Shown: positions 28,806 through 37,506, numbered from the stretch's first letter. The stretch is 64,000 bases of DNA from Pseudomonas sp. Marseille-Q3773 (GCF_916618955.1 NZ_OU745390.1:868001-932000); one strand, 5' to 3'. Made by a program: numbers and translations. Notes: generated by a model not told the origin, from the letters alone.

Positions 28806-29639
28806 TCAGGCCTGCAGGCAGGCGCTGCGGTAGGCCCCTGGCGTCACTCCATAGGCCTGCTTGAACTGCCGACTCAGATGGCTTTGGTCGGCATAGCCCA
28901 AGTCGAACGCCACATCCGAGGCTGCCCAGCCACGCTTGAGCATCTCCCGTGCCCGGGCCAGGCGGCGCTGCTTCAGCCAGGCATGTGGCGGCAGGCCGGT
29001 GGCCTGGCGGAACACCCGGGCGAAATGGAACGGTGACAGGTTGACCGCCGCCGCCAGCGCTTCCAGCGAGGGCGGGTCGGCCAGCTGGCTTTCCAGCAGT
29101 TCGCGCGCGCGGGCCACCGCCAGCGGTTCCTGGCCGGGAGCCGCAAGTTCGGCGCATTGCCCGTGGCGCTGCACCAGGGCCAGCACCGCCTGGCGCCAGG
29201 CGGTCTGTTGCTGCAGGGCACTGGCACCGGCTTCGGACAGCTGGTGCAACTGGCTGAAGGCGCTGGCCAGGGCCGGGTCATGGATCACGCTGTCCTTGAA
29301 ACGGGGCATGCCTTCGCGGCCCAGTTCCAGCTCCTCGAGCACCCCGGTTACTCGCTCGTGCTCCGGGTAGAAGCCACGGTAGCGCCAGCCCGCTTCGTGG
29401 GCGGTGGCCCCGGTGTGCAACTCGTCAGGGTTGATCAGCACCATGCTGCCGACCGGCGCCAGGTGCTCGCTACCGCGGTGCCAGAAGCGCTGGGCACCCG
29501 ACTCGATCACAGTGAACACGTAACCTTCGTGCACATGCGGGGCGAAGCGCTGCTGGAAATAGCGTGCATGGAGCATCTCGACGTCGCCCAGTGCCGGCGC
29601 CTGCCAGAGGTGTGTCTGCTCGCGCAGGGGCGTGCTCAT
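28806..29639 (-). CDS. AraC-family regulator of the azlCD operon
   Basis: 277 residues. An N-terminal AraC-binding cupin (QRFAPHVHEGYVFTVIESG, LINPDELHTG) is followed by two C-terminal helix-turn-helix units (LEALAAAVNLSPFHFARVFR and ASDVAFDLGYADQSHLSRQF) and the closing AYGVTPGAYR. Its start codon overlaps the azlD stop (ATGA-type overlap), so it is co-transcribed with the exporter it most likely controls. The inducer is probably an amino acid, but that is inferred from the neighbours. Confidence 0.87.
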   Translation of the reverse strand: MSTPLREQTHLWQAPALGDVEMLHARYFQQRFAPHVHEGYVFTVIESGAQRFWHRGSEHLAPVGSMVLINPDELHTGATAHEAGWRYRGFYPEHERVTGVLEELELGREGMPRFKDSVIHDPALASAFSQLHQLSEAGASALQQQTAWRQAVLALVQRHGQCAELAAPGQEPLAVARARELLESQLADPPSLEALAAAVNLSPFHFARVFRQATGLPPHAWLKQRRLARAREMLKRGWAASDVAFDLGYADQSHLSRQFKQAYGVTPGAYRSACLQA

Positions 29640-29950
29640 GGCAGCCAGCCGCGCAGGGCGTAGAAGATCAACATGCTCACCAGCATGCTCAGCAGCACGC
29701 TGCGGGTCAACAGCACCAGGGCAATGGCTACCAGCGAACCCAGCAGGTAGGGGTTGAGCAGGCTCAGGTCGAGCTGGTGCCCGGGCATGAAGATGATCGG
29801 GGCGCAGATCGCGGTGAGCATGCCCGGAACGGCAAAACCGAGGAATTGCCGGGCATTTGAGCTCAGCCGCAACGGCAGGCGTGGTTCCAGGAATGCATAG
29901 CGGTTGAGGAACACAATTGCGCCCATGGCGAAAATCAGGATCCAGGTCAT
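29636..29950 (-). CDS. azlD: AzlD-type small subunit of amino-acid exporter
   Basis: 104 residues and four hydrophobic helices. The conserved opening is seen (ILIFAMGAIVFLNRYAFLEP, LPLRLSSNARQFLGFAVPGM). AzlD works with AzlC (the BrnFE/LIV-E type) to export branched-chain or similar amino acids. The genes overlap at both ends: its ATG overlaps the azlC stop and its stop overlaps the AraC start. This indicates one tightly coupled unit. Confidence 0.9.
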   Translation of the reverse strand: MTWILIFAMGAIVFLNRYAFLEPRLPLRLSSNARQFLGFAVPGMLTAICAPIIFMPGHQLDLSLLNPYLLGSLVAIALVLLTRSVLLSMLVSMLIFYALRGWLP

Positions 29951-30639
29951 GAGCGGGCTCCGCTGAATTTCTGGCAGATGAAACCGGCACCCATGCCCAG
30001 CAGGCCTGCCGCCACCAGGGCGGTTTCCCATTGCCAGTGGCTGAACAGTACCGAGCAGAACAGCGACACTGCCACGCATACCACCGTCGCCAGGTTGCGC
30101 ACCAGCGGTGCGATCAGCGCGACGAAAGTGGCGACGATGGAGAAGTCCAGGCCGAGCTGGTCCAGATGGGGAATGTTCTGCCCCAACAGGATGCCGGCCA
30201 GGGTAAACAGGTTCCAGGCGATGTAGAACGTCAGCCCCACGCCAAGGGCATACCAGCGGTTGAACTGTTGCTGGTCGTACTGGCTGGTGAGGGCAAAGAA
30301 CTCGTCGGTCAAAAGGAAGCCAAGGCCCAGCCGCCAGCGCAATGGCTGGTTGGACAGCAGCGGGCGCATCGACAGGCCATACAGCAGGTGCTGTGAGGTC
30401 AGCAGCAGGGTGGTCAGCAGGATCGACGCCAGGTTGGCACCGCCCTTGAGCATGCCGATGGCGACCAGTTGCGCGGCCCCGGCGAAGACAATGGCCGATA
30501 GCCCTTGCCCTTCCCAGGCGCTGAGGTTGGCTTCGATGGCCATGGAACCGGCCAGCAGGCCCCAGGGGGCGACGGCCAGCGACAGCGGCAAGCTGGCGAT
30601 GGCACCGTGGAGGTAAGCTTGGCGTGCAATGTGGGGCAT
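29947..30639 (-). CDS. azlC: AzlC-type large subunit of amino-acid exporter
   Basis: 230 residues. The AzlC signatures are AAPWGL-like AVAPWGLLAGSMAIEANLS, FAGAAQLVAIGMLKGGANLA, LRWRLGLGFLLTDEFFALTS and about seven membrane helices. It forms the main pore of the AzlCD exporter. It is the first gene of azlC-azlD-araC. A perfect 12-base palindrome lies 10 bases upstream of its ATG. Confidence 0.92.
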   Translation of the reverse strand: MPHIARQAYLHGAIASLPLSLAVAPWGLLAGSMAIEANLSAWEGQGLSAIVFAGAAQLVAIGMLKGGANLASILLTTLLLTSQHLLYGLSMRPLLSNQPLRWRLGLGFLLTDEFFALTSQYDQQQFNRWYALGVGLTFYIAWNLFTLAGILLGQNIPHLDQLGLDFSIVATFVALIAPLVRNLATVVCVAVSLFCSVLFSHWQWETALVAAGLLGMGAGFICQKFSGARS

Positions 30640-30648
30640 GATGGCTGC

Positions 30649-30660
30649 AGTACATGTACT
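30649..30660. promoter_or_regulatory. Palindrome upstream of azlC
   Basis: AGTACATGTACT is a perfect 12-base palindrome ending 10 bases before the azlC start. The position suits an operator or a leader hairpin. AraC-type regulators normally use direct repeats, so a different factor may be involved. Confidence 0.35.
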
Positions 30661-30739
30661 AGGTAGGCCAGCATGCCAGAAGGTGCGCGGGAATGGCTTG
30701 AACGATCTTGCTGGTCGACGCAGTTCCTGCAGAGGGCGC

Positions 30740-31435
30740 TCAGGGATGGCTGGTCAGGTGCTGTTGCGCCGTTACGCAGCCATTTATCTCGACGGCCTTT
30801 TGCAGCAGGCTCTGGCGGTGTTGCGGGTCGAGGTCGCCGAGCAGGCGGTACACCTCGGCCTGGTAGTCGCGCTGACGCCCCCACTGCATTTCCAGCCCCT
30901 GCGGCCTGTTGCGGTTGCAGGCCAGGCGCGTGGCCGGCTGCGGGTAGTAGGATGCATAAACCGTGGCCATGTTGGGGATGGCTTCCAGCGCAGCACGGTA
31001 TTCGTCGCTGACGCTGTAGGGGGGGCACCAGGTGGCAATGGCCGGCGCCGGTGCGGCAAAGCCCTGCTTGAGGCTGGCTTCGAGCAATGGGCAGGCGGCA
31101 TCCGGAATCTGTGCCGCAGGCAGGTAGGTCATGTAATACAGCGCCAGGCGGTACTGTGCGACCGGGTGGCCAAGCTCCACGGATTTCTTCAGCAAGGCAA
31201 CCGCCGTGGGCAGCGTATGGGCCATGGCCTGGCCCTGGCGGCTGAGTTCCGGGTCGCCGCTCACGGCCGTACGCAGCGTACTGGCGCTGTCATCCTGGCT
31301 GTCAGCCTGCTCCAGCAATGGCAGGGCCTGGCGGTAGAGCAGGTCGGCATGCGGGTCGATACGCACCTCGTGGGCATGCGCGGCCAGAGGCATCAGGGCG
31401 ATCAACAGTGGGGGCAAGCGAAGCATGCGGCTCAC
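30740..31435 (-). CDS. Sel1-like repeat periplasmic protein
   Basis: 231 residues with a signal peptide (MLRLPPLLIALMPLAAHA). The middle has a Sel1/TPR-like helical pattern (ALLKKSVELGHPVAQYRLALYYM; CPLLEASLKQGF). A C-terminal part has several Cys (TWCPPYS, RLACNRNRP, INGCVTAQQ). The likely start is a GTG at 31435 with GGAG seven bases upstream; ATG at 31426 is the alternative. The function is unknown. Sel1-type proteins usually act as protein-binding scaffolds. Confidence 0.72.
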   Translation of the reverse strand: MSRMLRLPPLLIALMPLAAHAHEVRIDPHADLLYRQALPLLEQADSQDDSASTLRTAVSGDPELSRQGQAMAHTLPTAVALLKKSVELGHPVAQYRLALYYMTYLPAAQIPDAACPLLEASLKQGFAAPAPAIATWCPPYSVSDEYRAALEAIPNMATVYASYYPQPATRLACNRNRPQGLEMQWGRQRDYQAEVYRLLGDLDPQHRQSLLQKAVEINGCVTAQQHLTSHP

Positions 31436-31572
31436 AGGCAGACTCCGAGTGGTGCCAGGTACTGATGGACGGCTTCGATGTTCATGGCGGTCAAGCGGGC
31501 GCCTCGGGCAGGTCGGAACGACGGCCTATTCTAGCCACCCGAGGGCCTCGCCGGAAGACCACCTGCCGACTC

Positions 31573-32658
31573 TCAGACGAGCTTGACTGGCGAGGCCTTG
31601 CGCAGGGCCTGTTTTTCCTGGGCCAGGCCAAGCTTGGCGGTAATCACCTTGGCCAGCGCATTGTTGCCCAGGTCGTTCAGGTGCAGGCGGTCGATGAACA
31701 AATCGGCGCCGAACACCGGCGAGCTGCTGAGCATGCTGTTCATGTCGTAGCAGGGGACCGGGTCGGCCTGGCGCTTGATGCGGCGGAAGAAGGCCGAATG
31801 CAACTGGCTGTCGAAGGCGCCGTCCAGCAGCCGGTCGAAATTTGCCGGTCGCCGCTCCAGCGCGTCCAGCATGGCTTGCTCGCCAGCCGGCAGGTTATCC
31901 CGGCACCAGGGCAGCAGCGGCTGCAGGATGAAGGTGAGGGTGGCGTGGCTGTCGGCCAGCAAGCGGTCCCACTGGCGCAAGGTTCGGCCGATATGGTCGG
32001 CGGCACGCGCCATGCGTTTTTCCGGGGACGACAATGGCCAGGTGGCTGGCGTTTCGACCGGAGTGGGCGCGCCCAGTGCCTGGCTGATGCGCCGCCACAG
32101 TGATGGCCGGCGGGCCGGCGCGGCAGGCTGCAGGCCTTCGCTGAAACTGTTGAGAAAACTCTGGTAGGCCTTGGCGTGCTGCGGGTCGTGCTGGTTGCCG
32201 AGGACTTCGCTGAGGGCTTCGTGGGCCAGGCTGTTGACGCCACTCAGCACCACCACATGCCCGATCTGGCCAAGGCGGTGCTGGTGGGTGAGAAACATCA
32301 GCAGTTCCTGGCTGGCGTTGAGCCCGCAGCCGGCCAGGCTCAGCCAGACTTCGCCGGTGAGCATCGACAGGTGCGAAGCCACGGTATGTTCATCGGAGCT
32401 GGCGCCGATGCCCAGGGCGGTGGAACCACCCACCAGCAGGTTGATGCGTGCCGCACTGCCGCGCTCGGCCGCCGAAAAGCGCTTGCCGGCGCAATGGCTA
32501 TAACGCAGGCCCAGGGCATCGGTGTTGATGGTACCGGAGCGGTAGCCGGTTTCATGGACATGCACGGTGTGCGGGGCACGCCGGCTGCCCAGCAAAAGAA
32601 AGCGCTGGTAGTCCTGTTGCAACGGTGAAGGCGCCCGGTTCGGGTCTGTCGCGGTCAT
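31573..32658 (-). CDS. SGNH-fold hydrolase with GGST nucleophile block
   Basis: 361 residues, no clear signal peptide. The SGNH blocks are LLVGGSTALGIGAS (nucleophile Ser79 in GGST instead of GDSL), SLAGCGLNASQELLMFL (block II Gly), VVVLSGVNSLAH (block III with Asn), and IDRLHLNDLGNNALA with the Asp-x-x-His pair near residues 323-326. Family members are esterases, or acetylate and deacetylate carbohydrates. Here the substrate is unknown. AAGGAG lies 7 bases before the ATG at 32658. It follows the LysE-type exporter and YqcI/YcgG genes on the same strand and could belong to that unit. Confidence 0.72.
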   Translation of the reverse strand: MTATDPNRAPSPLQQDYQRFLLLGSRRAPHTVHVHETGYRSGTINTDALGLRYSHCAGKRFSAAERGSAARINLLVGGSTALGIGASSDEHTVASHLSMLTGEVWLSLAGCGLNASQELLMFLTHQHRLGQIGHVVVLSGVNSLAHEALSEVLGNQHDPQHAKAYQSFLNSFSEGLQPAAPARRPSLWRRISQALGAPTPVETPATWPLSSPEKRMARAADHIGRTLRQWDRLLADSHATLTFILQPLLPWCRDNLPAGEQAMLDALERRPANFDRLLDGAFDSQLHSAFFRRIKRQADPVPCYDMNSMLSSSPVFGADLFIDRLHLNDLGNNALAKVITAKLGLAQEKQALRKASPVKLV

Positions 32659-32695
32659 GGGTTCTCCTTCTGTTGCAACGGGCGCCTGCACACTT

Positions 32696-33322
32696 TCAGG
32701 CTGCCAGTTCCCTGAGGTTGTACAGCAGGCCGCCAGCCGCGATCAGCAGCAGGGCGACGCCCGAGGCCAGGCTGATCATGCGGTTGCTGCGCTGCGAGGC
32801 GATCTTGCCGATGGCGAAGATGTACAGGCTGAGCACGGCGAAGTCGATGACCACCCAGAGCAGCGACAGCACCACCATGCTCTTGCCGAACGACTCGGTG
32901 ATCTGGATGAACTGCGGGAAGAAGGCGATGAAGAAGATGATGTCCTTCGGGTTGGAAATGCCCACCATGAAACCTTGCAGCAGCCCGCCGCGGCCGGGCT
33001 TGGCGGGTTCAGCCGGCGCCTCGGACGCAGGCGCCGCCAGCGCTTCCCTGAGCGTGCCCACGGCGATGTAGCCAATGAACAGGCAGCCCAGCAGGCTCAT
33101 GGCGCTCAGCCAGGTCTTGTCGATGGCCGCGCTGGTGAGGATGATCCAGGCGGCCGCGCCGATCAGCACCAGTGACGCCCAGTTGGTGCCGACAGCGGTG
33201 AAAATCGCTTTGCGCGAGCCGGAGGCGGCTGCGGTGTTGACGATCAAGGCCACCACCGGGCCGGGAGTGGCGATCAGCAGCAGTACGGTAAGGGCGTAGG
33301 TAGCGGTGAGTGCGGTATTCAC
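32696..33322 (-). CDS. LysE/RhtB-family amino-acid exporter
   Basis: 208 residues and about six membrane helices. The family signature is LTVLLLIATPGPVVALIVNTA, followed by GNW-like GTNWASLVLIGAAAWI, YIAVGTLREAL and FMVGISNPKDIIFFIAFFPQ. LysE/RhtB proteins export amino acids and derivatives. The start is a GTG only 2 bases after the stop of the YqcI/YcgG gene, so the two are translationally coupled. That suggests export of what the upstream enzyme makes or of its substrate (inference). Confidence 0.87.
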   Translation of the reverse strand: MNTALTATYALTVLLLIATPGPVVALIVNTAAASGSRKAIFTAVGTNWASLVLIGAAAWIILTSAAIDKTWLSAMSLLGCLFIGYIAVGTLREALAAPASEAPAEPAKPGRGGLLQGFMVGISNPKDIIFFIAFFPQFIQITESFGKSMVVLSLLWVVIDFAVLSLYIFAIGKIASQRSNRMISLASGVALLLIAAGGLLYNLRELAA

Positions 33323-33324
33323 GG

Positions 33325-34113
33325 TCAGGTCTCGATCAGTAGGTCGGGTGTGGCCGGGTGTGCGGCATGGGCATGGAACGGGCAGCGGGAAGGGTTGAGC
33401 GACCCTGCCTCCTGCAGCTGGTACTGCTTCCACTCGTAATTGTCGGCATCGCCGAAGAAGCCAAGGGTGTCGGGCATGACACCGTCGTTGTAGTGGCGCA
33501 CGCGTTCGCGAATGCGTTCGCGGATTCGCTGGCCACTTTCGGTATTGGCGTTGGCCACTTCGTCGAAATTGGCCCGAGGGTTGATGACAAAGGTGATGTG
33601 TGGCCCCAGGTTGCGGCTTTTCATCTGCCGGTGGCCGGGGAAGTTCATGTTGATGAACAGCGGCATGCCGGCATAGCAGAACGACCAGCCATTGTCTTCG
33701 GGGTCGGTCGGGATGCCTTGCGGCCAAGGGTGCGGATCGCGCGCATGCACGCCACGCAACACCTTCCAGGCCAGCGCCTGCTGTTCGGCCAGGGTATGGT
33801 CGGCAGCGGTTTCGAGGAATACCACCAGCGGGCTGCCGATGCGTTGCTTGGGTGGGATCGGGGCGATCATGCGCACGTAGTCGGCCAGGCCCTGGGCGAT
33901 GTCGTCGGCCAGTTGCTCGGAGCGGGCGAAGAGTACGTGGCAGGTAGCGCCGTTCACCGCCTTGCGGCCGAACAGGCATGGAAATTCGGGGTTGGCAAGG
34001 ACAGTGCGAAAATGTTCTAGGGTTTTGTAGGTCCAATGTTGCGTGTAGCGGACATGTTCAGCGGCCAGCTCCAGCGCGTCCAGGCGATAGCAAGTTCCAT
34101 AACCCGTAAACAT
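33325..34113 (-). CDS. YqcI/YcgG family protein, candidate heme-dependent N-oxygenase
   Basis: 262 residues, soluble. Family landmarks are FPCLFGRKAV, SPLVVFLETA, NGWSFCYAGMPLFINMNFPG, HRQMKSRNLGPHITFVINPR, a basic IRERIRERVRHYNDG run, GDADNYEWKQYQL and a late Cys-Pro-Phe-His. Characterised relatives in natural-product pathways (the GntA, DcsA and AglA type) are small heme proteins that hydroxylate guanidine or amine nitrogen of arginine-like compounds. Which residue binds heme cannot be proven from sequence; a His in the terminal part is a candidate. It is first in a leftward unit with a LysE exporter and is divergent from a GcvA-like LysR regulator. Confidence 0.8.
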   Translation of the reverse strand: MFTGYGTCYRLDALELAAEHVRYTQHWTYKTLEHFRTVLANPEFPCLFGRKAVNGATCHVLFARSEQLADDIAQGLADYVRMIAPIPPKQRIGSPLVVFLETAADHTLAEQQALAWKVLRGVHARDPHPWPQGIPTDPEDNGWSFCYAGMPLFINMNFPGHRQMKSRNLGPHITFVINPRANFDEVANANTESGQRIRERIRERVRHYNDGVMPDTLGFFGDADNYEWKQYQLQEAGSLNPSRCPFHAHAAHPATPDLLIET

Positions 34114-34152
34114 GATTTCCCCAGGCGATAATTAGATGAGCTTTCCAGTCAT

Positions 34153-34193
34153 ATGCAGGCAGGATCTTGGTTATCTTTGTTATTTACCTGCAT
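34153..34193. promoter_or_regulatory. Inverted repeat in the LysR / YqcI divergent promoter
   Basis: ATGCAGG (34153-34159) and CCTGCAT (34187-34193) are perfect inverted copies 27 bases apart, in an AT-rich part of the 159-base divergent region. It may be part of the operator of the LysR protein. Confidence 0.35.
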
Positions 34194-34272
34194 TTTCCGA
34201 GACGATCCGGGCGTTGTAAAACGCGTGGAACTATGACCTACTATTAGTCTCATTCATGCTCGGGACGTCGCC

Positions 34273-35193
34273 ATGTCGGAACGGATTCAGGCCTTGCACG
34301 CGCTGCGTGCCTTCGAGGTGGCCTCTCGCTATGGCTCATTTACCCGTGCCGCGGAAGAACTGGCCCTGACTCAAGGGGCCGTCAGCCATCACATCAAGAC
34401 GCTCGAAGCCATGTTCGGTTGTGACCTGTTCGAGCGGCGCGGGCCGAAACTGGCCCTGACCGAACACGGCCGCCTGCTGGCGCAAGAGCTCAAGGTGGGG
34501 TTCAAGATCATCGAAAATGCCTGCGCGCTGCTGCGCCAGGACCGCTACGGCCTGCGCCTGAAAGCCCCGTCGACACTCACCGTGCGCTGGCTGTTACGGG
34601 CGCTGGATGCCTTCAAGAAGGTCGAGGACAACTGCAGCGTGCAATTGTCCAGCGTGTGGATGGACATCGACAGCGTGGACTTCTATTCCGAGCCCTACGA
34701 CTGCGCGATCCTGCTGGCCAGCGGGCGTTTTCCCGCCGATATCGAGAGCTTCAAGCTGTTCGACGAGTGGCTGATTCCGGTGTGCCACCCGGACTACATG
34801 GCCCAGGCGCAACCGGACCTGGCCGACCTGGCCCAGTGCGAATTCCTGCACCCGTCGCCCGACCGGCGTGACTGGCGGCGCTGGCTGGCACGCATGGACG
34901 CGCTGTATATCAGCATCGACCACGGGCAAGTGTTCGATACCCTTGACCAGGGCATCTCTGCCGCCCAGCAAGGCCTGGGTATTTCGGTGGTAGACCTGGT
35001 GCTGGCCAGCGCCGACCTGGGGGCGGGGCGCCTGGTCACGCCGTTCAAGCACGCGGTGGCCACTGGCGACGGCTATTACATGACCTGGCTCAAGGCCAGC
35101 CCCAAGGCGCGGCAGATGCACAAATTGCGCGAGTTCCTGCTCGGCCAGGTGCCGGCACTGGCCTGCAAGGACATCAACTACCTGTACGGTTGA
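34273..35193 (+). CDS. LysR-family regulator, GcvA-like
   Basis: 306 residues. The N-terminal winged helix (IQALHALRAFEVASRYGSFT, AAEELALTQGAVSHHIKTLE) matches the GcvA/AmpR branch. An effector domain of type 2 periplasmic-binding fold follows (FDEWLIPVCHPDY; QGISAAQQGLGISVVDLVLA). It diverges from the YqcI/YcgG-LysE unit and very likely controls it. The 3' end overlaps the facing LysR gene by 20 bases. Confidence 0.88.
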   Translation: MSERIQALHALRAFEVASRYGSFTRAAEELALTQGAVSHHIKTLEAMFGCDLFERRGPKLALTEHGRLLAQELKVGFKIIENACALLRQDRYGLRLKAPSTLTVRWLLRALDAFKKVEDNCSVQLSSVWMDIDSVDFYSEPYDCAILLASGRFPADIESFKLFDEWLIPVCHPDYMAQAQPDLADLAQCEFLHPSPDRRDWRRWLARMDALYISIDHGQVFDTLDQGISAAQQGLGISVVDLVLASADLGAGRLVTPFKHAVATGDGYYMTWLKASPKARQMHKLREFLLGQVPALACKDINYLYG

Positions 35194-36070
35194 AGACGCG
35201 TTCGAGCATGAAGTCGATGAATACCCGCAGTTTTGGTGGCATCTGTCGCCCGGACGGCCAGAGCAGGTAGAAACTGCCGCGCCGCTCCATGAAATTGTCC
35301 AGTACGCTGACCAGCGCACCGCTGGCCAGTTCGCGGCGGACGGTAAAGTCCGGCAGGCAGGTGATGCCGCGGTGGTTCACGGCAAAGCAGACGCGCGTCT
35401 CGACATGGTTGCAGACCATCGAGATGGGGATGTCATAGCCCTGCTCGGGGTGCTCCTGGCGCAGCGGCCAGGTTTCCAGCTTGCCATTGCTGGGGAAGCG
35501 GTAGTGCAGGCAGATATGCGCCGCCAGGTCACGCGGGTGCATGGGCGTGCCGCGTTCGTGGAGGTATTCGGGCGAAGCCACCAGGCAGTGCTGGAAGTGC
35601 CCCAGGAACTTGGCATTGAGCCGTGAATCCCCTGGCTGCCCGCCACGCATCACGACATCGAAGCCTTCGCCGACGATGTCCACCATGCGGTCGGAACAGT
35701 CCAGGTCCAGTTCCACCTCTGGGTACCGTGCCATGAACTCGGCCAGCGCCGGCATCACCAGCCCGGTGACCTGCGGCATGCTCACCCGCAGGCGACCACG
35801 CGGGGTCTCGCTGGCTTGGGACAGCTCCTGCTCGGTGGCCTCGATTTCGGCCAGGATGCGCCGGCTGCGCTCGAGAAACAGCGCGCCTTCGGCGGTGAGG
35901 GTGATGCTGCGCGTGCTGCGGTGGAACAGGCGCACACCCAGGCGGCTTTCCAGGCGCGCCACACGTTTGCCCACGGCCGAGGCACTGATGCCCAGCGACT
36001 GGCCGGCAGCGACGAAGCTGCGGGTTTCGGCCACCCGATTGAAGACCACGAAGCCGCTGAGGCTGTCCAT
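35174..36070 (-). CDS. LysR-family regulator of the adjacent MFS gene
   Basis: 298 residues. A LysR helix-turn-helix (MDSLSGFVVFNRVAETRSFV, GISASAVGKRVARLESRLGV) is followed by the effector domain (VDIVGEGFDVVMRGGQPGDS, FAVNHRGITCLPDF). The branch is that of DhcR/AaeR/CrgA-like regulators. It diverges from an MFS exporter with 118 bases between, the standard regulator-exporter layout. Reading further upstream to 36541 is open but would cross the MFS gene, so the start at 36070 is preferred despite a weak ribosome site. Confidence 0.87.
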   Translation of the reverse strand: MDSLSGFVVFNRVAETRSFVAAGQSLGISASAVGKRVARLESRLGVRLFHRSTRSITLTAEGALFLERSRRILAEIEATEQELSQASETPRGRLRVSMPQVTGLVMPALAEFMARYPEVELDLDCSDRMVDIVGEGFDVVMRGGQPGDSRLNAKFLGHFQHCLVASPEYLHERGTPMHPRDLAAHICLHYRFPSNGKLETWPLRQEHPEQGYDIPISMVCNHVETRVCFAVNHRGITCLPDFTVRRELASGALVSVLDNFMERRGSFYLLWPSGRQMPPKLRVFIDFMLERVFNRTGS

Positions 36071-36188
36071 GCTGTATCTCTGATTGCGGACGCAGGTGTC
36101 CTGGGTGAACGGCATTGTAGCCGTCTTTTTCCGCAATGGCCTTGGCTTGCAGACTGTCCGCCTGGTTTTCCTACTCAAGGCATCTGCA

Positions 36189-37379
36189 ATGTCCCAGACA
36201 TCCTCCACACCGCTGCTGGCCGCCGGCAACGAACGTTTACCGCTCAGCGGGCTGCTGGCGCTGGCCATGACCGGCTTCATTGCCATCCTCAGCGAAACCT
36301 TGCCGGCCGGCCTGCTCGACCAGATCGCCGACGGCATGTACATCAGCCAGGCCATGGCCGGGCAATGGGTCACGGCGTATGCCCTGGGTTCGCTGTTGAC
36401 GGCCATCCCGCTGGTAGCCCTGACCCAGGGCTGGTATCGCCGCCGCGCCCTGTTGCTGGCGATCGGCGGTTTCGTGCTGCTCAACGCGCTGACGGCCATA
36501 TCATCGTCCAACACCCTGACCCTGGTCCTGCGCTTTTTCACCGGCGCTGCGGCCGGGCTGGCCTGGGGGCTGATCGCCGGTCATGCCCGGCGCATGGTGC
36601 CGGTGGCGCTGCAGGGCCGGGCCATGGCGGTGGCGATGCTCGGCCAGCCGATTGCCTTGTCGCTCGGGCTGCCGATCGCCACCTGGCTGGGGGCTGGGCT
36701 GGGGTGGCGGGCGACCTTCGTGGTGGTTAGCGTGGTGGCGCTGGTACTGATGGCCTGGGTGCTGCGGTCGGTGCCGGATTACCCGGGGCAGGTCGTCGGC
36801 AACCGTCCGGCTGCCCTGCAGGTGCTGCGCACGCCGGGGGTGCTGGTTGTGCTGCTGGTGATCCTCGGCTGGATCCTGGGCCATAACATTCTCTATACCT
36901 ACATCGTGCCGTTGCTGGCAGCCGCCGGCATGGCCGCCGACATTGGCCCGGTGCTGATGGTGTTTGGCCTGGCAGCCCTGGCCGGGATCGGCCTGGTGGG
37001 GGTGTTGGTGGACCGGCATCTGCGCACGCTGGTGTTGCTGAGCCTGGCCGGTTTTGCCCTGGCCACGCTGGTGTTGGGGCAGGCGTCGTCGTGGCTGATG
37101 TACCTGGGCATCGCCTTGTGGGGGGTGACCTACGGTGGCGCGCCGACCCTGCTGCAGACCGCCTGTGCGGATACGGCAGGCGAGGGTGGCGATGTGGCGC
37201 AATCGATGCTGGTGACGGTGTGGAACAGCGCCATTGCCCTGGGTGGGATCATTGGCGGGTTGTTGTTGAGCGGGGCAGGGGTGGAGTGGTTTGGCGCGGT
37301 GGTGCTGGGGCTGGTCGGGGTTGCCTGGCTGTTGGCCTGGGCCGGGCGGCGTCATGGGTTCGTGATTGGCGCTCGCTAG
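36189..37379 (+). CDS. MFS exporter, DHA1 / sugar-efflux-like
   Basis: 396 residues, twelve membrane segments. Signature stretches are GFIAILSETLPAGLLDQIAD, QWVTAYALGSLLTAIPLVAL, and GLAWGLIAGHARRMVPVALQ with QGRAMAVAMLGQPIALSLGL. Such proteins export sugars, drugs or metabolites; the substrate is unknown. AAGG lies 9 bases before the ATG at 36189. Its promoter region faces the LysR gene. Confidence 0.85.
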   Translation: MSQTSSTPLLAAGNERLPLSGLLALAMTGFIAILSETLPAGLLDQIADGMYISQAMAGQWVTAYALGSLLTAIPLVALTQGWYRRRALLLAIGGFVLLNALTAISSSNTLTLVLRFFTGAAAGLAWGLIAGHARRMVPVALQGRAMAVAMLGQPIALSLGLPIATWLGAGLGWRATFVVVSVVALVLMAWVLRSVPDYPGQVVGNRPAALQVLRTPGVLVVLLVILGWILGHNILYTYIVPLLAAAGMAADIGPVLMVFGLAALAGIGLVGVLVDRHLRTLVLLSLAGFALATLVLGQASSWLMYLGIALWGVTYGGAPTLLQTACADTAGEGGDVAQSMLVTVWNSAIALGGIIGGLLLSGAGVEWFGAVVLGLVGVAWLLAWAGRRHGFVIGAR

Positions 37380-37506
37380 ACGCAGTTCGCCGGTCCGCCT
37401 GTTACCCGTGGAGCGGCGCCCCTGATCCTATAAAAATGCGCGGCGCCGCTGCGCCAGAGGTAGAATCGCCACGATCAGCACAACAAACGATTCAGAGGTC
37501 GACGCG

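Noticed and set aside
33323-34036. Upstream extension of the LysE-type gene
   Set aside because: It overlaps the YqcI/YcgG gene out of frame and lacks membrane character. The LysE family starts at the GTG at 33322.
36071-36541. N-terminal extension of the LysR gene upstream to 36541
   Set aside because: It runs through the divergent promoter and the start of the MFS gene. The LysR helix-turn-helix begins at the Met at 36070.
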